In this document: positions 8,892-16,521 of the stretch, in pieces
Numbering within the stretch: the first letter of the stretch is position 1
Layout of the letters: the number at the start of each line of letters is the position of its first letter
Source of the DNA: Niabella beijingensis
GTDB taxonomy: Bacteria; Bacteroidota; Bacteroidia; Chitinophagales; Chitinophagaceae
Reading direction: 5' to 3'
DNA: 64,000 bases
Assembly (NCBI RefSeq): GCF_020034665.1
Contig: NZ_JAIQDI010000002.1
Location: 1,240,001-1,304,000, forward strand
Position numbers and translations under genes: made by a program
Notes under the pieces: model-generated
What the model was told of the DNA's origin: nothing
The model's database searches: none
The model's input: the letters and a program-made list of their open reading frames with translations, nothing else

Positions 8892-10236
8892 ATTTATTCA
8901 GCCTGCGATAAAGTGCGGTCCGTGTCAGGCCCAGTTCTTTAGCCGCCTTTGTAATATTGCCGTTATTTTTTTCAATGGCAAGCAGGATGGCGTTCCGTTC
9001 AAGAACGTTGAGGTTAATGGACTCTGGTGCCTTTGTCAGCTCCACCTCGCGGCTTTCAATGGGAGAAAAAACGATATCACCGGGGAGCAGCTGTTCCCCG
9101 TCGCTCATGATCACCGCCCGTTCGATGGCATATTGCAGTTCCCGCACGTTACCGGGATAGTGGTAGTGATTGAGTTTGTCGATTGTTTTTTTATCCAGCT
9201 CCAGGTTGGGCTTAAAGTATTTTTCCTTGTATTGTTTTACAAAATGCCGGGCCAGCAGTTCAATATCGCCGGCTCTCTTCCGCAGCGGAGGCAACATGAT
9301 CTCCACAGTATTGATCCGGTAAATAAGATCTTTGCGGAATCGTTTTTCATTGGCCAGTTCTTCAAGGGGCACGTTAGTGGCGCAGATCAGCCGGATGTCA
9401 ATGGGTACGGGCTGATGGGAACCGAGTTTCGTTACCTGTCTGTTTTGAAGTACGGTCAGCAAGCGGGCCTGCTGGTGCAGCGTGATGTTGCCGATCTCAT
9501 CCAGGAATAATGTGCCGCTGTTGGCCGCTTCAAAGCGCCCTGTGCGTTCCTCGCGGGCATCGGTGAATGCACCCTTTGTATGACCAAACAATTCGCTTTC
9601 AAAAAGACTTTCCGTCAGTGAGCCCACGTCTGTTTTGATAAAGGGACGCTGCGCCCGCAGGGATTGCTGGTGGATGGCATGTGCTACCAGGTCTTTACCG
9701 GTTCCGTTTTCGCCCAGCACCAGGATATTGGCGTCCGTAGGTGCGATCTTTTCGATTTTTTTTAATACATCCTGCATCGCCTCCGAATGCCCGAGTAATC
9801 CGCCGATGCCTCTGACAGCTTCCACGGCTACAGTTGCGGGTTTGCCGGTCCGCTTCTTCAGCAACTCCTTTATATTCTGAATCAGCTGGTCGTTTTGCCA
9901 GGGCTTCAGCATGAAATCTGATGCACCTTCTTTCAGCGAGCGGACAGCAAGATCTATGTCACCATAAGCAGTGATCATGATGATGGAAGCTTTGGACCCG
10001 AGTTCTCTGATCTTCCGCAACCAGTACAACCCTTCATTGCCGGTGTTGATGCTGCTGTTAAAGTTCATATCCATCAATACCAGGTCAAAGTCCTTCTTCG
10101 AAAAAACCGAACGGAGATTTTCCGGATTCTTTTCCGTGGTCACTTCCTTAACCTGCGATTTTAAAAGGAGTCGTGCTGCGGTCAGCACATCCGGATCGTC
10201 GTCTACGATCAATATGGAGGCATCTTTTAGTAACAT
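8878..10236 (-). CDS. NtrC-family sigma54-dependent response regulator
   Basis: A 452-residue activator in three domains. The receiver (about 5-125) has D12/D13, phospho-Asp D56 and K111. The AAA+ domain has Walker A GENGTGK (175-181), the sigma54 contact loop GAFTDA (222-227, the usual form being GAFTGA), and Walker B GTLFLDE (241-247). The C-terminal Fis-type helix-turn-helix ends in TKAAKELGLTRTALYRRL. It is the first gene of a minus-strand pair with the kinase. A dyad pair at 10301-10338 lies 65 bases before its ATG and recurs before several array genes on the plus strand, so this protein is the likely binder and may regulate itself. No vegetative promoter was obvious upstream. Confidence 0.95.
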   Translation of the reverse strand: MLLKDASILIVDDDPDVLTAARLLLKSQVKEVTTEKNPENLRSVFSKKDFDLVLMDMNFNSSINTGNEGLYWLRKIRELGSKASIIMITAYGDIDLAVRSLKEGASDFMLKPWQNDQLIQNIKELLKKRTGKPATVAVEAVRGIGGLLGHSEAMQDVLKKIEKIAPTDANILVLGENGTGKDLVAHAIHQQSLRAQRPFIKTDVGSLTESLFESELFGHTKGAFTDAREERTGRFEAANSGTLFLDEIGNITLHQQARLLTVLQNRQVTKLGSHQPVPIDIRLICATNVPLEELANEKRFRKDLIYRINTVEIMLPPLRKRAGDIELLARHFVKQYKEKYFKPNLELDKKTIDKLNHYHYPGNVRELQYAIERAVIMSDGEQLLPGDIVFSPIESREVELTKAPESINLNVLERNAILLAIEKNNGNITKAAKELGLTRTALYRRLNKYDIE

Positions 10237-10300
10237 AGTCTATACAAAAATGAGAATACTAGGCGGGATAACAAATATTCGCTTCCAAAATTTTTACAGA

Positions 10301-10407
10301 TGTATCAAAAACAGACGTTTGGTGTCCGCTTTTATCCGTTTTTTCAGGAATGAATAAGCGTAAGTTACTGATAGATAGTTTGTTGTTATTGTGGCACGTT
10401 GTTTCAA
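10301..10407 (+). promoter_or_regulatory. tandem dyad enhancer and sigma54-like promoter, copy a
   Basis: The first dyad is TGTATCAAAAACAGACG at 10301-10317; the second is TGTCCGCTTTTATCCG at 10323-10338, after a 5-base spacer. A -24-like TGGCAC lies at 10392-10397, then five bases and TTCAA at 10403-10407. The -12 part departs from TTGCA, so promoter assignment is less sure than the dyads. Predicted transcription would start about 34 bases before the ATG at 10452. The same dyads lie 65 bases before the divergent regulator gene. The rest of the 215-base gap shows nothing else. Confidence 0.6.
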
Positions 10408-10451
10408 TACACTAATCAAACAAGAATATTAAAATTTTAAAACTTATAACA

Positions 10452-10895
10452 ATGAAAAAGTTAGTATTGATCGCAGCGGCCTTTATCGTATTGCAGGCAA
10501 ATGCAGTAAACGATAATCCCATTAATGAAAAAGTAAAGAAAACATTTGAGATGGTTTTTGCAAAAGCAGAAAACGTACAATGGAGAACCGACAATGAGCG
10601 TAATGAAGCAAGCTTTAGTCTTGGTAATACGAAAGTACGTGCGGTTATTGATAATAACGGGCAACTGATCCGCACGATCCGTTACTACGGGGAGGATGGT
10701 CTTCCGGCAGCGATCCGTTACAGCCTGAAAAAGAAATATGAAAACAAAGCCATCATCAACGTTTCTGAATTGAGCGAGAATGACGGTGTTGTTTATTATG
10801 TGACATTAAAAGATGAAAAACACATGATCACCACAGTAATGAACAGCACCGGTGAGGTGATCCGGTCTCAAAAATATAAAAGAGGGGATATCTGA
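10452..10895 (+). CDS. secreted PepSY-like domain protein
   Basis: A 147-residue exported protein. Its signal peptide ends at LQANA, then VNDNP. The mature part resembles the short PepSY-like (DUF2874-type) proteins of Bacteroidota: FEMVFAKAENVQWRTDNERNEASFSL followed by a strand-rich repeat, then VYYVTLKDEKHMITTVMNSTGEVI. Such proteins are small periplasmic beta-sandwich-like folds that in some cases modulate proteases or bind peptides; for this one the ligand is unknown. It is the first gene of the array strand and has its own copy of the shared dyad element, so it probably belongs to the same regulon. The ATG at 10452 follows an A/T-rich leader. Confidence 0.78.
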   Translation: MKKLVLIAAAFIVLQANAVNDNPINEKVKKTFEMVFAKAENVQWRTDNERNEASFSLGNTKVRAVIDNNGQLIRTIRYYGEDGLPAAIRYSLKKKYENKAIINVSELSENDGVVYYVTLKDEKHMITTVMNSTGEVIRSQKYKRGDI

Positions 10896-11086
10896 TATCG
10901 CCCACCGAATTCTCATGTATATATACGGAGTGGGTAGTCTTATCTGCTCCCTTTTTTAACCCTGGGGAGAAGTAACAAGTGAATGGCAAGGGGTAGGTGC
11001 AGAGTGAAGAACTGCAAAGTCGTGTCTGAAGCCTGAGATCCCGGATCTGAAAGCTCATGTCTGATTGCTGATAACCAACAGCGAAG

Positions 11087-11191
11087 TGTATCAAAAACGG
11101 ACAGTTTCTGTGCGGTAACGGACAAAAAAATAAACTTTAGCGGAACAATATCCTTGCAATCAATTGTTTAGTAAATTGGCATATTGTTGAA
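11087..11191 (+). promoter_or_regulatory. tandem dyad enhancer and sigma54-like promoter, copy b
   Basis: The first dyad is TGTATCAAAAACGGACA at 11087-11103; spacer GTTTC; the second is TGTGCGGTAACGGACA at 11109-11124. TGGCAT lies at 11177-11182, 68 bases after the start of the second dyad. The following TTGTTGAAT is a poor -12 box and could equally be read as a degenerate TAnnTTTG box (TATTGTTG). The element sits in the 374-base non-coding stretch between 10895 and the adaptor start at 11270. The first 190 bases of that stretch show only words resembling other intergenic filler here (for example CTGAGATCCCGGATCTGAAAG). Confidence 0.62.
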
Positions 11192-11269
11192 TGAATAAAT
11201 GAACATGTGCGGCTTAACGCGAAAAGGATTGCACAGTATCAAAAGCACATCACGGAAAAAACGGTAAAC

Positions 11270-12523
11270 GTGGACAGAGTTATTGAGAAAAAATTTTGGA
11301 ATAAAAAACGGATATGGACCATTGCCGGTATCACCGCGCTGGCGCTGCTGATCATTTTCAGTATTGTAATGGCCAGCGGTAAAAGCAAACTGAATGTGGA
11401 TGTGGAACGCATCACTATCAGCGAAGTGAAAAAAGCCGCTTTTAAAGAATACATACCTGTGAACGGGGTGGTGTTGCCCATCAGTACCATTTACCTGGAT
11501 GCTATGGAAGGGGGAAGGGTGGAAGAGAAATATGTGGAAGACGGCGCCATGATGAAAAAGGGAGAACCCATAGTACGACTCAGCAATACCGACCTCGAGT
11601 TGAACCTGATCGGGCAGCAGTCCTCGGTATATACCACGCTGGCGCAGGTGCAGCTGGCCAAGGCGACCGCGCAGCAAAACACGGTAAATAATCTGAACCA
11701 GATGACAGATGCCGAAAGCCAGCTGAAGGAGGCGGAACGTTTGTATAACCTGAATAAATACCTTTATGAAAACAAAGCAATCGGCGAACAGGAATTCCGG
11801 AAATCCGAAATCGACTATAATTATAAACGCAAAAAAAGAGACCTTGCAGAACGCATCACCAAGCAGGATGCTGAATCCAACCAGCTACAAACCAAACAGG
11901 CGGGTCAGTCCTTTAGTAATTCTCAAAAAGCACTGACCCTCTATAGCCGGAAAGTGGGTGACCTGATATTAAGAGCTCCGGTAGACGGACAGCTGACCTC
12001 CCTGGATGCAGAGATCGGACAGTCGAAAAATAAAGGCGAGCGCCTCGGCCAGATCGATGTGCTGACAGGATATAAAGTCCGGGTGGATATTGATGAACAC
12101 TATATCTCACGTGTGTTCAACGGGCTGACCGGGGATGCAACCGTAGCGGGAAAGAGCTACCAGCTGCGGGTTAAAAAAATATATACCCAGGTGACCAACG
12201 GACGGTTTCAGGTGGATATGGAATTTATCGGGACGGTTCCCAAAGACATCCGCCGCGGGCAAACCCTGCAGATCAGTCTTGCGCTTAGTGACGAAAGCAC
12301 GGCGATACTGCTGGCCAAAGGCGGATTCAATCAGCAAACAGGGGGTAACTGGGTGTTTAAACTTACCGATGACGGCAAAACAGCTTATAAGGCGGAGGTA
12401 CAGCTGGGCCGCCAGAACCCGGACTACTATGAAGTATTGAAAGGACTGAAACCCGGAGATAAAGTGATCACGAGCAGTTATGAAAATTTTGGAGATATGC
12501 AGGAACTGGTATTGAAAAAGTAG
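11270..12523 (+). CDS. HlyD/MacA-type periplasmic adaptor
   Basis: A membrane-fusion protein that would link an inner-membrane permease to a TolC-type channel. The frame opens at a GTG at 11207, but the GTG at 11270 gives MDRVIEKKFWNKKRIW, a typical start for Bacteroidota adaptors of this kind, so 417 residues are assigned. One membrane anchor lies at about 15-36. The first half-lipoyl motif (MEGGRVEEKYVEDGAMMKKGEPI) is followed by a long Gln/Ala-rich coiled-coil hairpin (about 115-230), the second half-lipoyl (LILRAPVDGQLTSLDAEIG), a beta-barrel, and a C-terminal membrane-proximal domain ending LKPGDKVITSSYENFGD. It is the only adaptor in the window. The ATPase follows after a gap that holds an antisense pseudogene. 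Confidence 0.92.
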   Translation: MDRVIEKKFWNKKRIWTIAGITALALLIIFSIVMASGKSKLNVDVERITISEVKKAAFKEYIPVNGVVLPISTIYLDAMEGGRVEEKYVEDGAMMKKGEPIVRLSNTDLELNLIGQQSSVYTTLAQVQLAKATAQQNTVNNLNQMTDAESQLKEAERLYNLNKYLYENKAIGEQEFRKSEIDYNYKRKKRDLAERITKQDAESNQLQTKQAGQSFSNSQKALTLYSRKVGDLILRAPVDGQLTSLDAEIGQSKNKGERLGQIDVLTGYKVRVDIDEHYISRVFNGLTGDATVAGKSYQLRVKKIYTQVTNGRFQVDMEFIGTVPKDIRRGQTLQISLALSDESTAILLAKGGFNQQTGGNWVFKLTDDGKTAYKAEVQLGRQNPDYYEVLKGLKPGDKVITSSYENFGDMQELVLKK

Positions 12524-12605
12524 TGGTGAGCTATGAGATGACAGAATAGAGATCAATTCCAGGATTGAAGTATTATCATGAAGATTGAAATCTAAAAGAT
12601 GTAAG

Positions 12606-12953
12606 CTACAGTTTTTTTGAATACGCATGGATCATCTTCCGGATTTCAACTGTTCTGAATGAAAAAGAGTTAAAGTCATCGGAAGATATAAAACCGAGAT
12701 CTTTTGATAAGATGAGTTGATATTCAGGTTCGGAAGCGGATCCGATAGCAAAGATCAGGAACCGTCAGCAATCTTGTTTTGTCGCACGCCCGGAGCCTTC
12801 AGCTATATTGGTAGCGATAGAAGAGGCTGACCGCCGCATCTGAGAAACGAGACCGAATTGTTCTTCTTTTGGAAAGCCTGCGGTTAATTTATAAATGTCT
12901 AATGTAAAAACATGTGCTTTCTGCCAGGCGATTAAATTTTGGTAGTTTAACAT
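12606..12953 (-). pseudogene. four-helix bundle protein (S23/23S rRNA-IVP family) with in-frame stop
   Basis: Read from the ATG at 12953, 62 codons encode a typical start of this family (LIAWQKAHVFTLDIYKL, MRRSASSIATNIAEGSGRATKQD). A TGA at 12765-12767 then interrupts it. The same frame runs on without a shift to a TAG at 12606, and the continuation is clearly the rest of the family: RFLIFAIGSASEPEYQL, LSKDLGFISSDDF, EIRKMIHAYSKKL. The total of 115 codons is the usual full length. So one nonsense codon, not a frameshift, breaks it; a sequencing error or readthrough is possible. The family began as insert-encoded proteins of 23S rRNA but is often found elsewhere, with unknown function. It lies antisense between the adaptor and the first ATPase. 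Confidence 0.82.
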
Positions 12954-13102
12954 GGTAAACGAATTTAAAAATAATTATATATAAATGTACGGAAAAGAAA
13001 TTGCAGACCTGATATTCGATTCTGGTGTTTTCTCAATTCTCGAATCTTAATTCTCAATCTCAAAGCTTTAGCATTATTCTCACCTCAAATTGAATCCATT
13101 AA

Positions 13103-13780
13103 ATGATTAAGATAACCAACCTCGAAAAAATCTACCGCACGGAAGAAGTGGAAACCGTTGCACTGAATGATCTTTCGTTTGAAGTAAAAGAAGGAGAATT
13201 TGTAGCGGTAATGGGCCCCTCCGGCTGCGGTAAATCAACACTGCTGAATATACTCGGGCTGCTGGATGATCCCGATTCGGGCAGTTTTGTATTTAATGGG
13301 GTAGAGGTCGCCAAGTTCAATGAACGCAAGCGGGCGGATATGCGGAAAAAGAACATCGGGTTCGTGTTCCAGAGCTTTAACCTTATTGATGAACTGACTG
13401 TTTTTGAAAACGTGGAGCTGCCCCTGATGTATGCCGGGGTAAAAAAATCCGACCGGAAGGCCCGTGTGGATGAAGTGCTGGAAAAAGTGCAGATCATGCA
13501 CCGCCGCAACCACTTCCCGCAACAGCTTTCGGGAGGACAGCAACAACGTGTGGCCGTTGCAAGAGCCGTAGTGAATAAACCCAAATTGATCCTGGCTGAT
13601 GAGCCCACCGGTAACCTGGACAGCAGTAACGGGAATGAGGTCATGCAGATGCTTACTGATCTCAATGAAGCCGGTACCACCATCGTAATGGTTACGCACA
13701 GCGAACATGATGCGCGTTACAGTCACCGGATCATCCGGATGCTCGACGGGCATACGGTTACAGAGAATATCCTGGTATAA
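13103..13780 (+). CDS. MacB/LolD-type ABC transporter ATPase 1
   Basis: A 225-residue nucleotide-binding subunit with every canonical motif: Walker A GPSGCGKST (38-46), Q-loop Q90 (FVFQSFNLIDELTV), signature LSGGQQQRVAVARA (142-155), Walker B LILADE (162-167), D-loop D173 (GNLDS) and switch H199 (MVTHSEHD). It belongs to the small soluble subunits that drive FtsX-fold permeases (LolD, FtsE, MacB N-domain), and would energise the permeases next to it by mechanical coupling. It begins 277 bases before permease 1 and 149 bases after the pseudogene. Compared with ATPase 2 at 59500 it is the conventional copy. Confidence 0.95.
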   Translation: MIKITNLEKIYRTEEVETVALNDLSFEVKEGEFVAVMGPSGCGKSTLLNILGLLDDPDSGSFVFNGVEVAKFNERKRADMRKKNIGFVFQSFNLIDELTVFENVELPLMYAGVKKSDRKARVDEVLEKVQIMHRRNHFPQQLSGGQQQRVAVARAVVNKPKLILADEPTGNLDSSNGNEVMQMLTDLNEAGTTIVMVTHSEHDARYSHRIIRMLDGHTVTENILV

Positions 13781-13905
13781 AGAAGAATCTTCCGGTTACA
13801 TGTAACATTCTTCTGATAATTACGATATATAGGTGGGAAACGGATTGTGGAACTACACGTCGCGCCTACAACGAACACCACAGCCCGCTGACTTTAACAG
13901 GACGC

Positions 13906-13990
13906 TGTGAGGCGGTACGAAGCCGGAAGTTGCTTTAAGATATTTACCGGCCGGATAGAACAGGAATGAAGGTGTGGCGAACCGGTTGGA
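13906..13990 (+). promoter_or_regulatory. candidate sigma54-like promoter before permease 1
   Basis: TGGCGA at 13975-13980, five bases, and TTGGA at 13986-13990 match the -24/-12 boxes seen before permeases 5 and 17. A half-preserved dyad TGTGAGGCGGTACGA starts at 13906, 69 bases upstream of the -24 box, the same spacing as in the clear copies. The first dyad is not recognisable (only an ACA end at about 13897). Predicted start of transcription is about 57 bases before the ATG at 14058. The rest of the 277-base gap shows nothing definite. Confidence 0.4.
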
Positions 13991-14057
13991 CCGGCAGGAT
14001 ATATCAGCGGATCGAAATAGTATCGCCTAAATCTCAAAATTTCATGTTTCAAAACCG

Positions 14058-16451
14058 ATGGTAAAAAACTTTTTTAAAACAGCGTGGCGGAATATGAGGC
14101 GAAACCTGGGTTTCAGCCTCATCAATGTATTTGGCCTGATGATTGGTATGGTTTGCGCTGCGCTGATCTTTTTATGGATCCAATACAAATATGAGTACAA
14201 CCGGCAGTGGAAACATGCTGACGGCATCTATATTTTTGAAAATAACCAGTTCTATGGTAAGGATATAAAAACGTTTAGTGCAACCAGTGGCCCACTTGCA
14301 CAGACTGCTTATAATGAGATTCCCGGATTTGATAAGGTGGTTCGTGTGTTGAGCGAAGGGGGTGTCTTTTCTGTAGGAGATAAATACCTGAATCAGTCCG
14401 GTATCTATGCCGACAGCTCCTTCTTCGATATTTTTCCCTTTCCAGCAGTACACCGGTCTGTTGATTTTTCACTGAATAATCCTACACAAATCGCCATTTC
14501 ATCAAAAATGGCGGCAGCCTATTTTGACAAAGGCGATCCGATCGGAAAAACGATGACGCTGAATAAAAAGGACCCTTTTATTGTTGGAATGGTATATGAT
14601 ATCCCCTCTACCAATACATCACTGACACCGGATTATGTCCTGCCGATGCGTTTTGCCATGGCCGACTCCGGTTTTGTAAAACAATGGAGTCAGTGGGGTA
14701 ACTGTGGCATGCGGACGTATGCCACGCTGGATCAGAATGCATCAGTTGTCAACATAAACCAGCGTTTAAAAGGGCTGATCCGCTCCAAGACCGGGAACGA
14801 TGTTCCGCATGAAGTATTTCTGTATCCTCTTACCCGGCTGGGGCTGTACAACACTTTCGAGGAAGGAAAAGAGGTGAGCGACAAAGGGAACATAAAATAT
14901 GTACGGTTGTTCTTTATGGTGGCGTTGGTGATCCTGCTTATCGCCTGCATCAATTTTATGAACCTGTCCACGGCACGCAGTGAAAAAAGGGCGATGGAAA
15001 TCGGGCTCAAAAAGGTGGTGGGCGCTACCCGGCTGCAACTAATGCTGCAGTTTATTTTCGAAAGCCTGTTGATGGCGTTAATAGCCGCTGGTTTCGCCAT
15101 TTTATTGCTGCTGATCGTAACACCTTGGTTTGCGGCACTGGTAGAGCTGCCGTTGCGGTTTCGTATATTGGATCCGCTGCACCTGTTCAGTTTATTGGGT
15201 GTAGGGCTGTTCTGCGGATTGCTGGCGGGCATTTATCCCTGTTTATACCTGTCTTCCTTCCGGCCCGCCAACGCTATTAAAAAGCAACTGACAAAGGGCC
15301 GGGATGGTGCCGGTATTATACGGAAAGCACTGGTGGTGGCCCAGTTTTCGATCTCGATTATATTGATCATCGCTACGATTGTAATTAATAAACAGATCAT
15401 TTATACCCGTAACCGCGATCTCGGGTTTGACCGGGATCAGATCCTGGTACTGAACGCAACAGCTCCGGTCACCGGTAGTTTTGAAGCTCTGCGTAATAAC
15501 CTGATGCGGGCGGGTGTGGCAAAAGAAGTGGCCATGTCCACCAGCAGCGTTTTTTCGATGTTCAGTAACGGAGGGGGCTTCCGCTGGAAGGGGGGCGAGA
15601 ATTTGCAGGATGCCCTGATCACCCAGGCATTGGTAAGCCCGCAGTATTTTAAACTGATGGGAATAAAGATCAATGACGGACGCGCATTTCATGACAATAT
15701 AAAACAGGATAGTAACAGCGTTATTATCAACGATGCCATGGCCAAACTGATGGGAGCGGAAGGCAGGGCCGGGAAGATCCTTTACCGGGGGGATGATGGT
15801 ACGATGCCTATTGTTGGGGTTACCGGGAGTTTTTCCGTTAATAACATTTATGAAAAGCCTGAGCCGATCATTTTTTATGCATCGGATGCCAAGGGATTTT
15901 TGAACTGGGGTAGCGTTCTGTTTATAAAACTTACGGGGAACGCCAGCCAGGCACAAACGCTGGGTACAATAGAAGGGGAGATCAAAAAGATCGATTCAGG
16001 GTTCCCTTTTGAATACCATTTCCTGGATGAAGAATACGATAAGCTGTTCAAGGGGATCCGGTTTGCCGGAAACCTGGCACTTTTGTTCGGAAGCCTGGCC
16101 ATATTTATTTCCTGTCTGGGCCTGTTGGGATTGTCTGCATTTATGACGGAGCAGCGAAAAAAGGAGATCGGGGTAAGAAAAGTACTGGGTGCTTCTGTGT
16201 ATTCCATTACCCGGTTGCTGAACCAGGATTTTATAAAGATGGTTCTGGTCGCCTGTATCATTGCGGTACCGGCAGGCGGTTACCTTATGAGTAAATGGTT
16301 GGAGGACTATAAAGATTACCATACGGGTATTTCCTGGTGGGTGTTCCTTTTGGCGATGCTGATGGCCATCATGATCGCTTTGGTTACCGTAAGTGCCCAG
16401 GCGATCCGGGCGGCTATTGCCAATCCGGTAAAGGCATTGCGTTCGGAGTAG
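14058..16451 (+). CDS. duplicated FtsX/MacB-type ABC permease 1
   Basis: A 797-residue inner-membrane protein, first of seventeen paralogues. The layout, shared by all of them, is two fused 4-TM units: TM1 (about 19-41), a MacB-type periplasmic domain, TM2-4 (283-305, 335-357, 380-400), TM5 (422-442), a second periplasmic domain, and TM6-8 (672-694, 726-748, 762-785). Each FtsX half has its coupling-helix sequence after the membrane: STARSEKRAMEIGLKKVVGA in the first, EIGVRKVLGAS in the second. The start MVKNFFKTAWRNM matches the others. In this copy the second periplasmic domain has GVTGSFSVNNIYEKPEP where most class B copies have VVKDF(H/N). The tail is NPVKALRSE. Permease 2 starts 70 bases downstream, and the two share 28 identical bases across the stop codon. 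Confidence 0.93.
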   Translation: MVKNFFKTAWRNMRRNLGFSLINVFGLMIGMVCAALIFLWIQYKYEYNRQWKHADGIYIFENNQFYGKDIKTFSATSGPLAQTAYNEIPGFDKVVRVLSEGGVFSVGDKYLNQSGIYADSSFFDIFPFPAVHRSVDFSLNNPTQIAISSKMAAAYFDKGDPIGKTMTLNKKDPFIVGMVYDIPSTNTSLTPDYVLPMRFAMADSGFVKQWSQWGNCGMRTYATLDQNASVVNINQRLKGLIRSKTGNDVPHEVFLYPLTRLGLYNTFEEGKEVSDKGNIKYVRLFFMVALVILLIACINFMNLSTARSEKRAMEIGLKKVVGATRLQLMLQFIFESLLMALIAAGFAILLLLIVTPWFAALVELPLRFRILDPLHLFSLLGVGLFCGLLAGIYPCLYLSSFRPANAIKKQLTKGRDGAGIIRKALVVAQFSISIILIIATIVINKQIIYTRNRDLGFDRDQILVLNATAPVTGSFEALRNNLMRAGVAKEVAMSTSSVFSMFSNGGGFRWKGGENLQDALITQALVSPQYFKLMGIKINDGRAFHDNIKQDSNSVIINDAMAKLMGAEGRAGKILYRGDDGTMPIVGVTGSFSVNNIYEKPEPIIFYASDAKGFLNWGSVLFIKLTGNASQAQTLGTIEGEIKKIDSGFPFEYHFLDEEYDKLFKGIRFAGNLALLFGSLAIFISCLGLLGLSAFMTEQRKKEIGVRKVLGASVYSITRLLNQDFIKMVLVACIIAVPAGGYLMSKWLEDYKDYHTGISWWVFLLAMLMAIMIALVTVSAQAIRAAIANPVKALRSE

Positions 16452-16521
16452 GGAACAGAATATGGATAGTGAACGGCAGCTGATGAATAGGACGTCTCAA
16501 ACCTCAAATCTGAGAAGAACA

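Noticed and set aside
10985..11005. TGGCAAGGGGTAGGTGC as a sigma54 promoter before the adaptor
   Set aside because: The GG to GC distance is two bases too long, and it lies upstream of the dyads rather than downstream.
11138..11157. GCGG...TTGCA as the -24/-12 pair before the adaptor
   Set aside because: TTGCA is a good -12 box, but GG-N12-GC is two bases too long for sigma54.
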